Of a stretch of DNA of 64,000 bases, positions 50,923 through 61,710 are shown one piece after another (the first letter of the stretch is position 1; each line of letters starts with the position of its first letter). The notes below the pieces were generated by a model. That model worked only from the letters and a program-made list of their open reading frames with translations. It did not search any database and was not told where the DNA came from. The DNA is taken from contig OY987231.1 in assembly GCA_963920705.1 (NCBI GenBank), positions 7,929,424 to 7,993,423 on the forward strand. The letters run 5' to 3'. This stretch comes from Odiellus spinosus (Eukaryota > Arthropoda > Arachnida > Opiliones > Phalangiidae). The translations under genes were made by a program, and so were the position numbers.

Positions 50923-51755
50923 CACGCTCTAAATTTCGAATTATTTCGCACGTAGATTAAGAAAGTAAGAGAAATGCCATTAATTCTAATATATTACGTA
51001 TATGATTATGCTGCACATGACCAATAATTAATTGATATTAAATTATTAAATGGTAATGGCAGTTAGTTTGAACAGAATCAAGGATCAAAAAACTGCTATT
51101 CAATTTAAGCACTAGTTAGCATGTTTGTAATATTTTTCTTTAGGGAAGTGTTTCACCAGTTTAGTTGTCGCACGAATATATCGAAAATTAGTGCCATACA
51201 GGCTGCAGTGTTGTTCAACCAGTTATCAACAAAGCTCGATCATTTAAAGGTTAAGCCTAACTAAATATTAACATGGATTAAAATGTCAGAAATATGGAGC
51301 TAATCAATCGTCCATCGAACTATCTTTTTAAGCCCCCGGAAATGTAATTAGACTTCGGTCTTGAATTTCAATTTCATTTGATTAACTTTTAAGAAAAGGA
51401 GAAACGTTTGGTGATTTTTAACGAGTTTTTTATGCATATTTTAATATAAATATTACGATTTGGCTACGTGTGCGTAGTTTAATAAAAAATTCAACGGTAT
51501 TTATCATATTTTAACTCTTCTAGTCGATTAAAAATATCTAGGGATGTGCGGGTACACGCCCCCGATATCCGATAACGCATTTTTTAATTACCCGAAATAA
51601 CTCAGGTTGTAAAAAGTTGCATTCCATTATCCATGAGAAACTGAAACTGGTTACTCGATTATTCTCGAGATATTTAAAACGAAACGTAAACCTGATTTTA
51701 GGCATTTTTCTGTTAGACTTTATTTTCCCAAAATCCAAACCATAGTTTACCGAAC
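50730..51755. other. Upstream flank of the cytochrome b5 gene
   Basis: It contains a pure 32-base poly-T run at 50891-50922, about 160 bp upstream of the - strand start codon. On the - strand this is poly(dA), which could exclude nucleosomes near the promoter. No gene is seen. Confidence 0.4.
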
Positions 51756-51772
51756 TTAAAGAGAGGCTGTCA

Positions 51773-51805
<33 letters not shown>

Positions 51806-52154
51806 CGAATACCTATGGATTATATTTTTAGTTTTATCATACTATATATTCAAAATTTTATAACTCTGGGTTGACGAGTTCTGAAGAAAATTCAAAATTA
51901 AAATATCAAAAATATATATGTAATTTTTTTGACTGGATTAAGTACTTCACGAAAAAGACTTATCAAGCGCGAGATTAACTGAATAGTCATAGTGATGACG
52001 TAATATTGAGGGGAAATTTATTTTATTCTCGAAAATGGCGATTATAAAATCTGTGTCTTTACTGTTATGTTAATTTTTTTAACGATCTTTTTCTAAAATA
52101 GTACTCAATTTCCATTTAAGAGTTCATGAAAAATCTCTGACAGCCTCACTTTAA
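51756..52154. mobile_element. TTAA MITE of another family, containing a 30-base poly-T
   Basis: TTAA at 51756-51759 and 52151-52154. Termini are AGAGAGGCTGTCACCA and, inverted, TCTGACAGCCTCACT. A 30-base T run (51776-51805) lies right after the left terminus. The 391-bp interior is AT-rich and non-coding. A similar end (TTACAGCCTCACTTTAAAAA) appears near 54725. Confidence 0.7.
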
Positions 52155-53619
52155 CAAAGGGTCTTGAAGAAAAATTGTTATTTAGTTATTTGCTAATATA
52201 TTCAGTACATTTGAGAGCCTAGGATAATTCTTCTCAGTATGTAGGTATAATAACGCTTTATAAAACAGCCTAACCAAAAGGGCGTTTAAACCAAAAAAGC
52301 GAGTTATCAAGACCGATTTTGATGTAGTTGATCTAATTTTGAAGTTCATATTGAGCTCTAATAGATTATATAATTATTATAAAGTTCCCATTTAAAATTT
52401 ACAGATAAAAATGGTTATCAAACCACTTGAGTTTATATTTAAATCTTCCCAAAACGCGAATAAATCTTAATTATACGTGCAAAAAAAAATGAAAGTATAA
52501 AACACTTAGCGTATAAAGTCACATGACGACCATACCGTACTTACGTAAATTAGTTTTTATGCCATAGTTCTTTCCTTTTCCGTGGCTAGCGAATAAATGA
52601 TAGATCTTACGCGAGACATTTCAATTTTTTTCCTTTTTAAAAACACTGTTACGTAATCTCGGTTTTTAAGAATCCCCCTAAAAACGTTTAGTATATTCTA
52701 AGACGGAAATGCGAAATTTTACTTTCGATAGCCAATCATAAGCGAATAAGAAATTTGTCGTCTTAGATATTAGGAGAAAATTCCTTCTCCGACTATAATT
52801 GCTATTGAAGGACATTTGGGGCTTGTGGCCGGCTTCGTCAGAGGGATAGAGATAGCCAGTGTATGTATCTGTCTGCCCGAGTTATGGTAAAACTAAAGCG
52901 AAGACTGACGAAAGTGCGTCCCCTATTTAGAATTTTAAAGGAACATTCCGAGATAATACAAAAATAATTAAGACCCCCTTTTTCGTAAAAACAAGCAACA
53001 CCTCTAACCTTTAAAATTATGTATATATTTTTAATGTACGTCACTTGTAGTCGAATTGCTCATTGGCCCCAGAAAAGTACTATACATTTTTATAGGACAA
53101 GTCAAGAGGGCGATATGCTCGCGTAACTTTTTCAAACTATTGAACAGGGCGTAACAAAATAGGATGTTTGCTTATCACTGAGAAAAAAGTGTCTAAACTG
53201 GTGCCCTTTTTGGCTTAAAACTGTAGTGTGTGGTTATAATTAATGCCGTCTCAATCAATACGGTACATCATACTTATCCTACTCAGTTGTCAATAGAAAT
53301 TAAAAAGGCCACGCTCTGCAAATCAAGCCCGAATTCCAAAGTTTCACGTGGGTTGGCCTAACCTGTGTCTTTACTAACCTTGCTTAACCCGGCCCTTCTG
53401 TTGAACTTCTTCGTTACTTACATCCAGGACAGTTAATAATTGATATCACCTATCTCTATAAGTTTAGATTGCCCGCACTGTTTTAGGACGTTAGAGCTGG
53501 GACGCTAATGAACGCCAGGTTATGTTATCCATGTCTTTATCTATTAATAATCCTAGCTTATATAATAAAATCTTAAATAATTAACGTAAAATGAAAAACA
53601 GAACGGTTTATTAGGTTAA
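52155..53619. other. Non-coding AT-rich stretch
   Basis: I see no gene, RNA or clear mobile-element terminus in this interval. Confidence 0.35.
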
Positions 53620-53765
53620 GAGTTAAGTACCGTTCACAATCAAGATTTTTTTTGGCCTAAAAAGCAACTTTTTCGTCGTAACTAAAGAAATTTACCTTAG
53701 TTATGATGAAAACGTTTTTGCTAATAAAAGTTCTTGATTGAAAACGCGTATTTACGTAATTATTT
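53620..53765. repeat. Short palindromic repeat, relative of 4495-4640
   Basis: CAATCAAGA at the left pairs with TCTTGATTG at the right. Inner CAACTTTTTCGTCGTAACTAA and TTAGTTATGATGAAAACG pair across AAATTTACC, as in the 4.5-kb copy. Confidence 0.5.
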
Positions 53766-54367
53766 TTTGAATAGGTTATACCTTTAAATTTTCATTTGGG
53801 AAATGTTCTAAAAAGAGTCTTATACCCTTCGTAAGTTAATCCTTAGCCATATACTATTGTATGTTGTTTGAACCAGTATATGGCTTCCTAGTTGTACCAC
53901 AGTTGAGGCGCGATACCAAATACTTAGCATTCTAAACGCGTTGTGGGGCCTCTCTATACCTCGCATTTTATAATCTTAGCATTTTCACTTACTATATAGG
54001 TATATCATGTTTCTACCACTTTTATAGATTTTTTAAGCCCTTCTTATAGCCGAATTTTTTAGCTTGAAAATTGTACGCTAGGTTTCAGTCTTTCCGGCGT
54101 GTCTATCTTACCAATAAACTAGAATTCAAGGAACTATTTTATCTAAGTTTAAAGGATAGGTCTCGTAAAAATTCAAGATTTTGCTTAGCATGATATTGAA
54201 TTCGCCGAAAACTATAAAAACGATACCACAAACTCGAAATTTAAGAAATTACTAAGTCATTAAAGTACTTAATACAGAAAATCCTACATTTCGTATGAAA
54301 ATTATCGTTAATTACGTTCCAGCAATAAACTAGGTCATATATCGGAAAAACAATTGCCTATATATAC

Positions 54368-54740
54368 AGGATGTTTAGAAAATGGTGGTAGGACCTAGCT
54401 ATAGTGGGTTCTATGGGTCGTATAAAGACGAAAATGTTCTATGACGTTTTGTCATACGGGGCGCCGTTTAAGAGTTACGAAATGAATCGTGCGCGGATGA
54501 CTCCTTAAAGTACATTAAAAAACTTATGCTCAATGCTAAAATCAAATTAATATCAAGCGCATGTTTTTATAAAAAAACCAGCTTAATAATTAAACGTAGT
54601 TTATCATTGAGTATACGTTTATTAATGTACCTTAAGGGGTCATCCGCGCATGATTCATTTCGTAACTCTTAAACGGCGCCCCGTTAGGCAAAAATATAAT
54701 CCATATGGATTCGAAAAAAAATGGTTACAGCCTCACTTTA
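54368..54740. mobile_element. Long inverted-repeat MITE, copy of 11790-12235
   Basis: Left arm: GTGGGTTCTATGGGTC, AAAATGTTCTATGACGTTTT and CCGTTTAAGAGTTACGAAAT. Right arm: ATGTACCTTAAGGGGTCATC, CGCATGATTCATTTCGTAAC and TCTTAAACGGCGCCCCGT. The left terminus CAGGATGTTTAGAAAATGG corresponds loosely to the CAGGGTGACCACATC end of the 12-kb copy. The right side runs into another repeat end (ACAGCCTCACTTTAA). Confidence 0.6.
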
Positions 54741-55604
54741 AAAATCTTTGTAAATTATTAGACGTTTTGCCAAAAAGTTTAAATAGAAAAAAAAAAAAAA
54801 AAAAAAATAAGCGGGAAGTAATATATCCATTAATTTCATTATCTCACTAAAACATCCCTACGCTCGTTAAAAAAAATACGAAAAGTTATTTGACGTGTTT
54901 GACGCTAAAGACCATGATTTGTCTTTCAAAAAAGAAGTGAAAGAAAGGGTTGAAAAAGAAAAATTCAATTCTCAGATGTTTTAAGGTTGTCGTTCAAATC
55001 CCGGTACTGTGTCCCTCACAAATCGCGCTATACGGTGTACTAGAATCACCCGGAAAACTGCAACGCTTACAAACCTATCAGCGAATGGTATATTACCTCC
55101 TATTAAACAAATTACGTACCAAGAACAACATATTACGTGCTGTAAAATAAGCCTAGTTATCACCGTGGTTCCTCGCTTTCCGGAGAGTTTGGAAGAAGTG
55201 TCTATTTTTGGTTCAAGGACGATCGTCGTCACAACCATCTGAGAGATGATACGGAAGCGGGAAAAGGAAAAGCAAAATTTTTGAGAACGAATCTGGAGCA
55301 ACCTTTCCCCTGATACTTGGCAGCGAATACCGAATTTAATTAAGGCTCTTTGTCGTTTTATGTCAATGGAAGAGTAAGGTTGTTTAAAGGTATACTTCGA
55401 TTGTTCCTTGGCATTTTTTTCATAAGGGTCGCGATCGTAGCGCCGCCGAGTTGCTTTTACGGCGACCTGTTGAGTCGTAACTTATCGTTCGCCCATTCCC
55501 CGCAGACGCCTGGTTTCCTTCAGAGTTCCGCCGAAATTTTTCAATAAAACCCCGTCAAATAGTATCTATTTTTTTTAAAACATTATCTCGCGGTTAATCG
55601 GAAA
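54741..55604. other. Upstream region of the 55.6-kb gene
   Basis: It has a poly-A run near 54787-54806, some open but unsupported frames, and a GTAGCGCCGCCGAGTTGCTT CpG-containing segment near 55440. The region just before 55605 should hold promoter and 5' UTR elements, but no decisive motif was found. Confidence 0.35.
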
Positions 55605-56356
55605 ATGGCTCCTAGATCGTGGAAACGACCTTTGACTCTGATTTACGACAATAACTACCGTTATGGAACGAATCTCTACAGCGGAGCTATTGACGATATC
55701 GAAAGGAAGTACTTGTCCGCCATGTCGAGGACCCACCTTCCCGTCGATCGTCCCGACGTTAGCATGTCTACCTTCGCCGGATCGTCGTTGACCTCGGGTC
55801 AGAGAGCGGAAGCTAACGTGACTTCCAGCTCTAACATCCAGGAGTCGTCCAGTTACGATCTGAGAAAGGTCAAATCCGTGTCCGATTTCGACCTGTACCG
55901 TTCTCTCCACGACTGGACCCCGACATTGGGTCCCATCCCGTCCCGTTCGTCCTACATGTCGAACATCGATTCGACCGTGACGGCCGCTCACGAGGCGGAG
56001 GAACGACGATCGCGCAGAAGGCGTAGGAGGAGGGCCGAAGACATGGACCGTTTGGACATGCACGCCATCACCACGACGCCCGCTTATTCTTCCTACGCCG
56101 ATAGAGCGTCCGAGAAAATGGACACTTCCTTCTGGATGGACAAGTGGTGAGTCTGAACGCGTTAAACATATTTATACGTCTCAGATTCTATCTTATCTTT
56201 GGTTCAATTTGTACTCCAAGGGACATTTATTATTAAGGGTGTTTAGGCCTAATCCGGGTGAAACTTGTCTGTTGGTTTAGGTGTTTGAACTTGGGATACT
56301 GGCGTGCTCCAAGTCAAACTTATCGTACAGTTAGGAGATGGTACACCATGTACTAA
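55605..56356 (+). CDS. Basic/aromatic 205-residue protein, possibly muscle-associated
   Basis: Two exons, 55605..56146 and 56281..56356. Exon 1 could be read to a TGA at 56148-56150, but that overlaps a perfect GTGAGT donor (AAGTG|GTGAGT). Splicing to the acceptor GTTGGTTTAG at 56280 keeps the frame (Trp at the junction) and adds CLNLGYWRAPSQTYRTVRRW and a stop. The codons are strongly C-ending, as for an abundant protein. Features: an N-terminal aromatic block with LIYDNNYRYGTNLYSGAIDD and ERK; a Ser-rich middle; SVSDFDLYRSLHDW; an eight-Arg-type basic cluster (RRSRRRRRRRAED) at about 134-146; and a Trp/Tyr-rich end. The NYR.G.N.Y...IDDIE pattern recalls the aromatic WYR-type region of arthropod thick-filament accessory proteins (flightin/myofilin), but this is a weak resemblance. 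No signal peptide or membrane segment. A possible AATAAA is at 57124. Confidence 0.7.
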
Positions 56357-57275
56357 TCTTCTCGTAAGTTGGTTCATACTTTACTTACATAAGATATCAT
56401 ACGCAGTTGAAAGCCAAAATTTACCATTAGTATTGATCATTTATACTAACACAATTTCAATTAGTTTGCCCTAAGTTGATCTATTTTTAACATTATAGTT
56501 TAAATTACTACAAATGCTTTAGTCAAAAAATTTCAAAATAGACATATTCTAATTATCTTGGCACCCTTCGAAATTTTTTACTCGAATTGAAAATGTACAA
56601 AATTATTCAGGGCTATTTCTAATTAAGGTTGATCCCCTTAAAGAAGAACATTCTAATTATAGGATCCACTAAATAGTTTCCTGAAATTCTTTTTGTTGTT
56701 AGCTCGTTCGTTCGTTCGTATATTCCTTATAACCTTTCAAATCCCCCCTTTTATTTTTGCAACGACCTAGAAACGCGCGCTTAGAGAAAATTTTTGCATT
56801 TTAGCCAAGCGAGCTTTATTTTGTTTTTGCAGAAGTACACGATACGTGAACGAGGTTTTTAACAGATGGCGCTAATTTTGTTTTCAAGTGTGCCGTTAGG
56901 GATTAAATCAAAATATCTAAATACCGGCTTTAAACAACAATACAAAACCTAACCTATTTTTTTTCCAATATTTCAAACTCCTTTCCGAAACTCCAAACTC
57001 AAAGTGTTCGCAACGATAACCAAACCATTCCTTTTATTTGCCAAAACATATCCCAATTTTAAATCAACGCGCTTTTAAACAATAGACTAAACGAAAAACT
57101 CTTTCTTTATTGTGTTTTGGACTAATAAAAGAATGATAATTTTTCTTAAATTACGAACACTTTGTCGTTTATTTTTTTCCCCCTCCTTGTGTCGATATAT
57201 ATTTTAACGAAATGTTGTATATAGTGAAGTTAACTTGTTTCTTTAATGATCAAAGTGTTATTTTCATTTGATCGA
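56357..57275. other. 3' flank of the 55.6-kb gene
   Basis: AT-rich; it has TTCGTTCGTTCGT near 56705 and AATAAA at 57124-57129. No other gene seen. Confidence 0.4.
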
Positions 57276-58105
57276 CTTCCTAGTGTCCCAGCCCTCCCCC
57301 TTCCTAGTGTCCCAGCCCTCCCCCTTCCTAGTGTCCCAGCCCTCCCCCTTCCTAGTGTCCCAGCCCTCCCCCTTCCTAGTGTCCCAGCCCTCCCCCTTCC
57401 TAGTGTCCCAGCCCTCCCCCTTCCTAGTGTCCCAGCCCTCCCCCTTCCTAGTGTCCCAGCCCTCCCCCTTCCTAGTGTCCCAGCCCTCCCCCTTCCTAGT
57501 GTCCCAGCCCTCCCCCTTCCTAGTGTCCCAGCCCTCCCCCTTCCTAGTGTCCCAGCCCTCCCCCTTCCTAGTGTCCCAGCCCTCCCCCTTCCTAGTGTCC
57601 CAGCCCTCCCCCTTCCTAGTGTCCCAGCCCTCCCCCTTCCTAGTGTCCCAGCCCTCCCCCTTCCTAGTGTCCCAGCCCTCCCCCTTCCTAGTGTCCCAGC
57701 CCTCCCCCTTCCTAGTGTCCCAGCCCTCCCCCTTCCTAGTGTCCCAGCCCTCCCCCTTCCTAGTGTCCCAGCCCTCCCCCTTCCTAGTGTCCCAGCCCTC
57801 CCCCTTCCTAGTGTCCCAGCCCTCCCCCTTCCTAGTGTCCCAGCCCTCCCCCTTCCTAGTGTCCCAGCCCTCCCCCTTCCTAGTGTCCCAGCCCTCCCCC
57901 TTCCTAGTGTCCCAGCCCTCCCCCTTCCTAGTGTCCCAGCCCTCCCCCTTCCTAGTGTCCCAGCCCTCCCCCTTCCTAGTGTCCCAGCCCTCCCCCTCCC
58001 CCTTCCTAGTGTCCCAGCCCTCCCCCTCCCCCTTCCTAGTGCCCCAGCCCTCCCCCTCCCCCTTCCTAGTGCCCCAGCCCTCCCCCTTCCTAGTTTCCCA
58101 GCCCA
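57276..58105. repeat. 24-bp minisatellite, about 34 copies, G-quadruplex-prone
   Basis: The unit is CCTAGTGTCCCAGCCCTCCC plus CCTT, 29 units being perfect. The last units have a 6-bp CTCCCC expansion (30-bp form), a GTGCC variant and then decay. Each - strand unit holds GGGGGAGGGCTGGG, so the array can form many G-quadruplexes (i-motifs on the + strand). Because 24 is divisible by 3 and the unit lacks stops in several frames, long open frames result (PSVPALPL, SQPSPFLV, and TRKGEGWD on the - strand). I do not regard them as genes. Confidence 0.95.
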
Positions 58106-60380
58106 GCACCTCCTAGCGTTTTGAATTTTGGCTTAGTAATTTTTCTCCTTTTTCCGTGTGCCATAGAGGAGCTATGGCCTACTCACAAGCCGAAAATAGT
58201 AGAAGAAATCTATGTTCTTGTTAGCCATATTCCGAGTAGCTAATCTTAGGGGTTGATCACTCTCTCACCTAATCGGAGTACAATCCAGCAGCTTTAACTG
58301 TACTAAAGCGATTACGTAACTGAGAACGTATTTAGAATTATCGAAGGCTACTGTAATCACGTAGTTACGTAATCGTTTAATCGGTGTACTGATTATACGG
58401 AAGTGGTTAACATCTAGAGGTAGTCTTAATGTCGGACGAGAGTAGGTCGAAAAATAGTGAAAGGTAAGGCGAATTTAAAATTTAAGTCATGATTCACTAT
58501 TGTGACTAATAATCAAATTCAAGTTGCCTTAATAAATACTTATCACGCGCTGTTTGAAATCAAGATTGAAATAGTGAACCGTTAGAATTTTAATTTACTT
58601 ATTATCACGGATTTTTTTTTTTTTTCATGTAAACGGTATCTTGCTTAGAAAAAAACCTCGGATTTATTCAAGGTAATCTGTTAAATCTCCTTCACGGCTT
58701 TTTAACTTCGCAAATAATTTAATAAAGCCGTGTTCAAAAAGAGTTGGCAAGGATTACATTTTTTCATATCAGATATAACATTGCGTATCTCTACGCCTTA
58801 GCTTTTTCCATTTTGAAAATCAGTGTAGACACGTTTTTTAAATCACTTTGGCTTCTTTCCACAAGTGAGTCTTAGTTATTTCGTATATATACAATAAACA
58901 GGGCTAGAAGTGCATTGATTCATGCCAGAACTATTAAAACGGACATACATCTTAAAAGAAAAATATTAATAGCGAAACCTGGAGTTAAAATCGTCCACTA
59001 AGGGTTCAAACAGTCCAGGCAAAAGTAGAAACTAGCTTAGAGACTAGGCAGACACGGTCATCAATTCGGGAGCCTATAGCGATTAAGTTAATTAAATCTT
59101 AATTAAAAACGTCGCCAGATATCGATCTCAAGTAAAGTGGCTTCAAAATTATGATAAATTTGTACTATTGAAGGCTGGAGTAGTTCTGATTGATTGGTTT
59201 TTTTCTCTTAGCGTAATTCATACTTAAAGGAACAGTAATATATAATTTTTAGGCACATTTGTTTGCCAATTTTGATGTGAAGGGGCGCTTCAAAGTTCCC
59301 GAAAATATGTTATCTCGCATCAAATTTCCGATTTTTATTTATTTTAAAGACGTTATAGCATTGTCACTTGCCAAAACTCTAAACTGCTTTCATGTCTAAA
59401 ATACATCTCTTCGCTATTCAGCTCTTGTTTTGACTGACAAGATCGTGACGTCATAGCATTGTGGGAGTTTTCCAAAGATATTTGAGGTTGATTTCAAGGG
59501 AAAGTAGAGGATAAGACCGTGCACAATGCAAGTACGAATTAAAATCGTGTTACTATTTATAAATTGATTAAACACCAAAATTTTCGGTTGCATTTTTCAA
59601 AATGCTGATTCTGAAATTAACTGCAGTTCATACATAACTTCTACTACATTTTAAGTTAACATGAAGAGTTAGGAATTTGAAAAATAATAAATTCGTATAT
59701 TAATTATTAACAAAGTCTTTGAAGCAGAAAGTAATTATTTACGATATTATCTTTTTTAAATCTTCAGTTTTTTAGTTCCAGATAATGTTTTTTTCTTTAT
59801 TTTTTTGATTAAATTCTGTGGTTTTCTAAAAGACGCGCTGGCGACAACTCGATAGCAGACGCTTCGAAGGTCATTTTGTTTGTTGTATTTGGGCTTATCG
59901 ATAGTTAATTCTAAAGTTGTTTTTATTAGGCTTAGCTCTCAATAACAAGTGTGCCTCGAGGGTTAGCCAATTGACGTCATAACAATTAATATTTTACCCT
60001 TTTTATATTGAATGGTTGAATCATCAACTTTTTAAAAATTAACTCTTTAAAAATTCTTCAGAATCAGGGTCTAGACACTGAGCTGCAAAGATGAATACTA
60101 ATGTTTCTAAGAAAGGATAGAACTAACACTTAAAATTCTTATAGGTCCCGATTTGGCTGCTTTTAGCTTTCAAGTATGAGAGTGGCTTGCAAACGTTTTT
60201 AAACGTCATCGACGACGATCAGTCCCCGTCTTCCCGACCGGCCGTTATTTTAAATTATACCCGCTCGTAGTGGCCAAGGCTTAACGAAAAATAACTTGAT
60301 TGAGGCAAATAATGGATTTATTTTTACTCTATTTACGTTTTTAGACCTTTCATTCTTTAATCTATCCAATAATAAATGAT
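58106..60380. other. Non-coding stretch with dispersed repeat
   Basis: It contains the inverted partner (58262-58360) of the 32.5-kb repeat, with self-complementary TACGTAA segments, and a 13-base poly-T near 58613. No coding exon recognised. Confidence 0.4.
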
Positions 60381-60520
60381 TTATCTTTTCTCGCGATCGA
60401 GAAAGTATTCAAAACCTAAAGAATTAACGTATCGCAAATTTTGACAAATATCTCGATCGTCTTGGATTGAAAACAACCAATCACGAAACTGACCTGTTTG
60501 ACGGATTAAACATGACAGAT

Positions 60521-60861
60521 CTAGTAATACCAAGAATTCATTCAGGTTCCATAAGAATATGGGAGGGCCGCGATTCAATAACCATCCTCCCAAATTTTGT
60601 AGCAAAAGATCGTCCGCTTCGAATCGATTTTTCAAGTAAATCGCTCCTGACATATATTATTAACCCGCGCCACTAACGACCTTGACATAATATTTTGGGT
60701 AATAAAAATGGAGCCGACCGAAAAAAGATCTAAGCGTACAAATGTTGCGAAAATTGCGGACGAACTTTTGTTACAAAGTTTGGGAGAATGGTACCAGAGG
60801 CTAAAGCTATGCTCCTATATTCTTATGGAACCTGAATGGATTCTTGGTAATACTAAAGAAT
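60521..60861. repeat. Imperfect inverted duplication with similar open frames in both arms
   Basis: Arms about 60521-60627 and 60757-60861 are inverted copies: the right arm has GCGGACGAACTTTTGTTACA, AAGTTTGGGAGAATGG and ATATTCTTATGGAACCTGAA; the left arm, on the - strand, has GCGGACGATCTTTTGCTACA and the same later segments. Both read outward as similar peptides (ADDLLLQNLGGW and ADELLLQSLGEW). The right arm follows an ATG at 60709. Either a hairpin-like transposon or an inverted duplication of a small exon; not recognised. Confidence 0.55.
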
Positions 60862-61710
60862 CCACATATATTTTTCGGTAAAATCATCCTATAAAGGGAG
60901 ATATGGGTGCATAAGAATGTAAAGTATAGCTTCTATATCCTTTCTTGATACGAATATTCATAAATATTAAAATTCCGGTCCATGGTGCCGGACTTAAATG
61001 ATTAGAAATTAATCAAATTAGATTAGATACTTCCATGAAGTATCTGATTTCATTTTATTAATTTTAAATATACCAGTATATACATCTTTTCCGGAACACG
61101 AAGTTACAAATAACCTTCATATAATAATAGGTCTACATTTCACAAAAAAATAGTCTCAAAAATCCAACAAAACTGATCTTTATCTATACGAAAACTCTAA
61201 ATATTTCTTTCTAACTTTTAATATTTCAAGATATTTTTGACACTTGTCAGGGTATAAAAACATCTTTCTTTTAGATGACGTAGTTTTATGAAAAATCTAT
61301 TTTTATAAAGAACTTTCGCATGGTCCTAAAAGTACTGAAAGATTTTTGGTAGAGTTTTGAGTTCCGAGTCTGTTTTTCTAAAAATTAGCTATCGGGATGA
61401 GTTTTTTGGGCCCGATTCCAAGTGACTATATAGAAATCTTAAGAAAACCGTGAAATTCTGGAATTTTATAACAGTTAAACGGAGGTTTTCGTTTTTTCAA
61501 GTTTATCGCGTTGATAACAGTTAATATCATGACGCCATCGTCAGGATATATTACTTTACGTAATTATGTTAATTAGGGAGGCACAGACAACGAATATAAC
61601 TCGAGACTAAAGTATTTATGCTAAATAACCCGACAGAGATCCTTGCCAAATATTTTTAAAGGGGTGATGAAGACGACTAACGCGTTGTTTCGAATCGATT
61701 TGAAGCATTA

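Noticed and set aside
54650-54850. A short frame starting in the 54.4-kb repeat
   Set aside because: It begins in the inverted arm of a MITE and runs into a poly-A tract (poly-Lys), so it is not a gene.
57246-58124. Long open frames of nearly 290 codons on both strands (PSVPALPL, SQPSPFLV, TRKGEGWD repeats)
   Set aside because: They are a by-product of a 24-bp tandem repeat with no stop in those frames; there is no non-repeat coding flank, start context or splice signal to support a protein.
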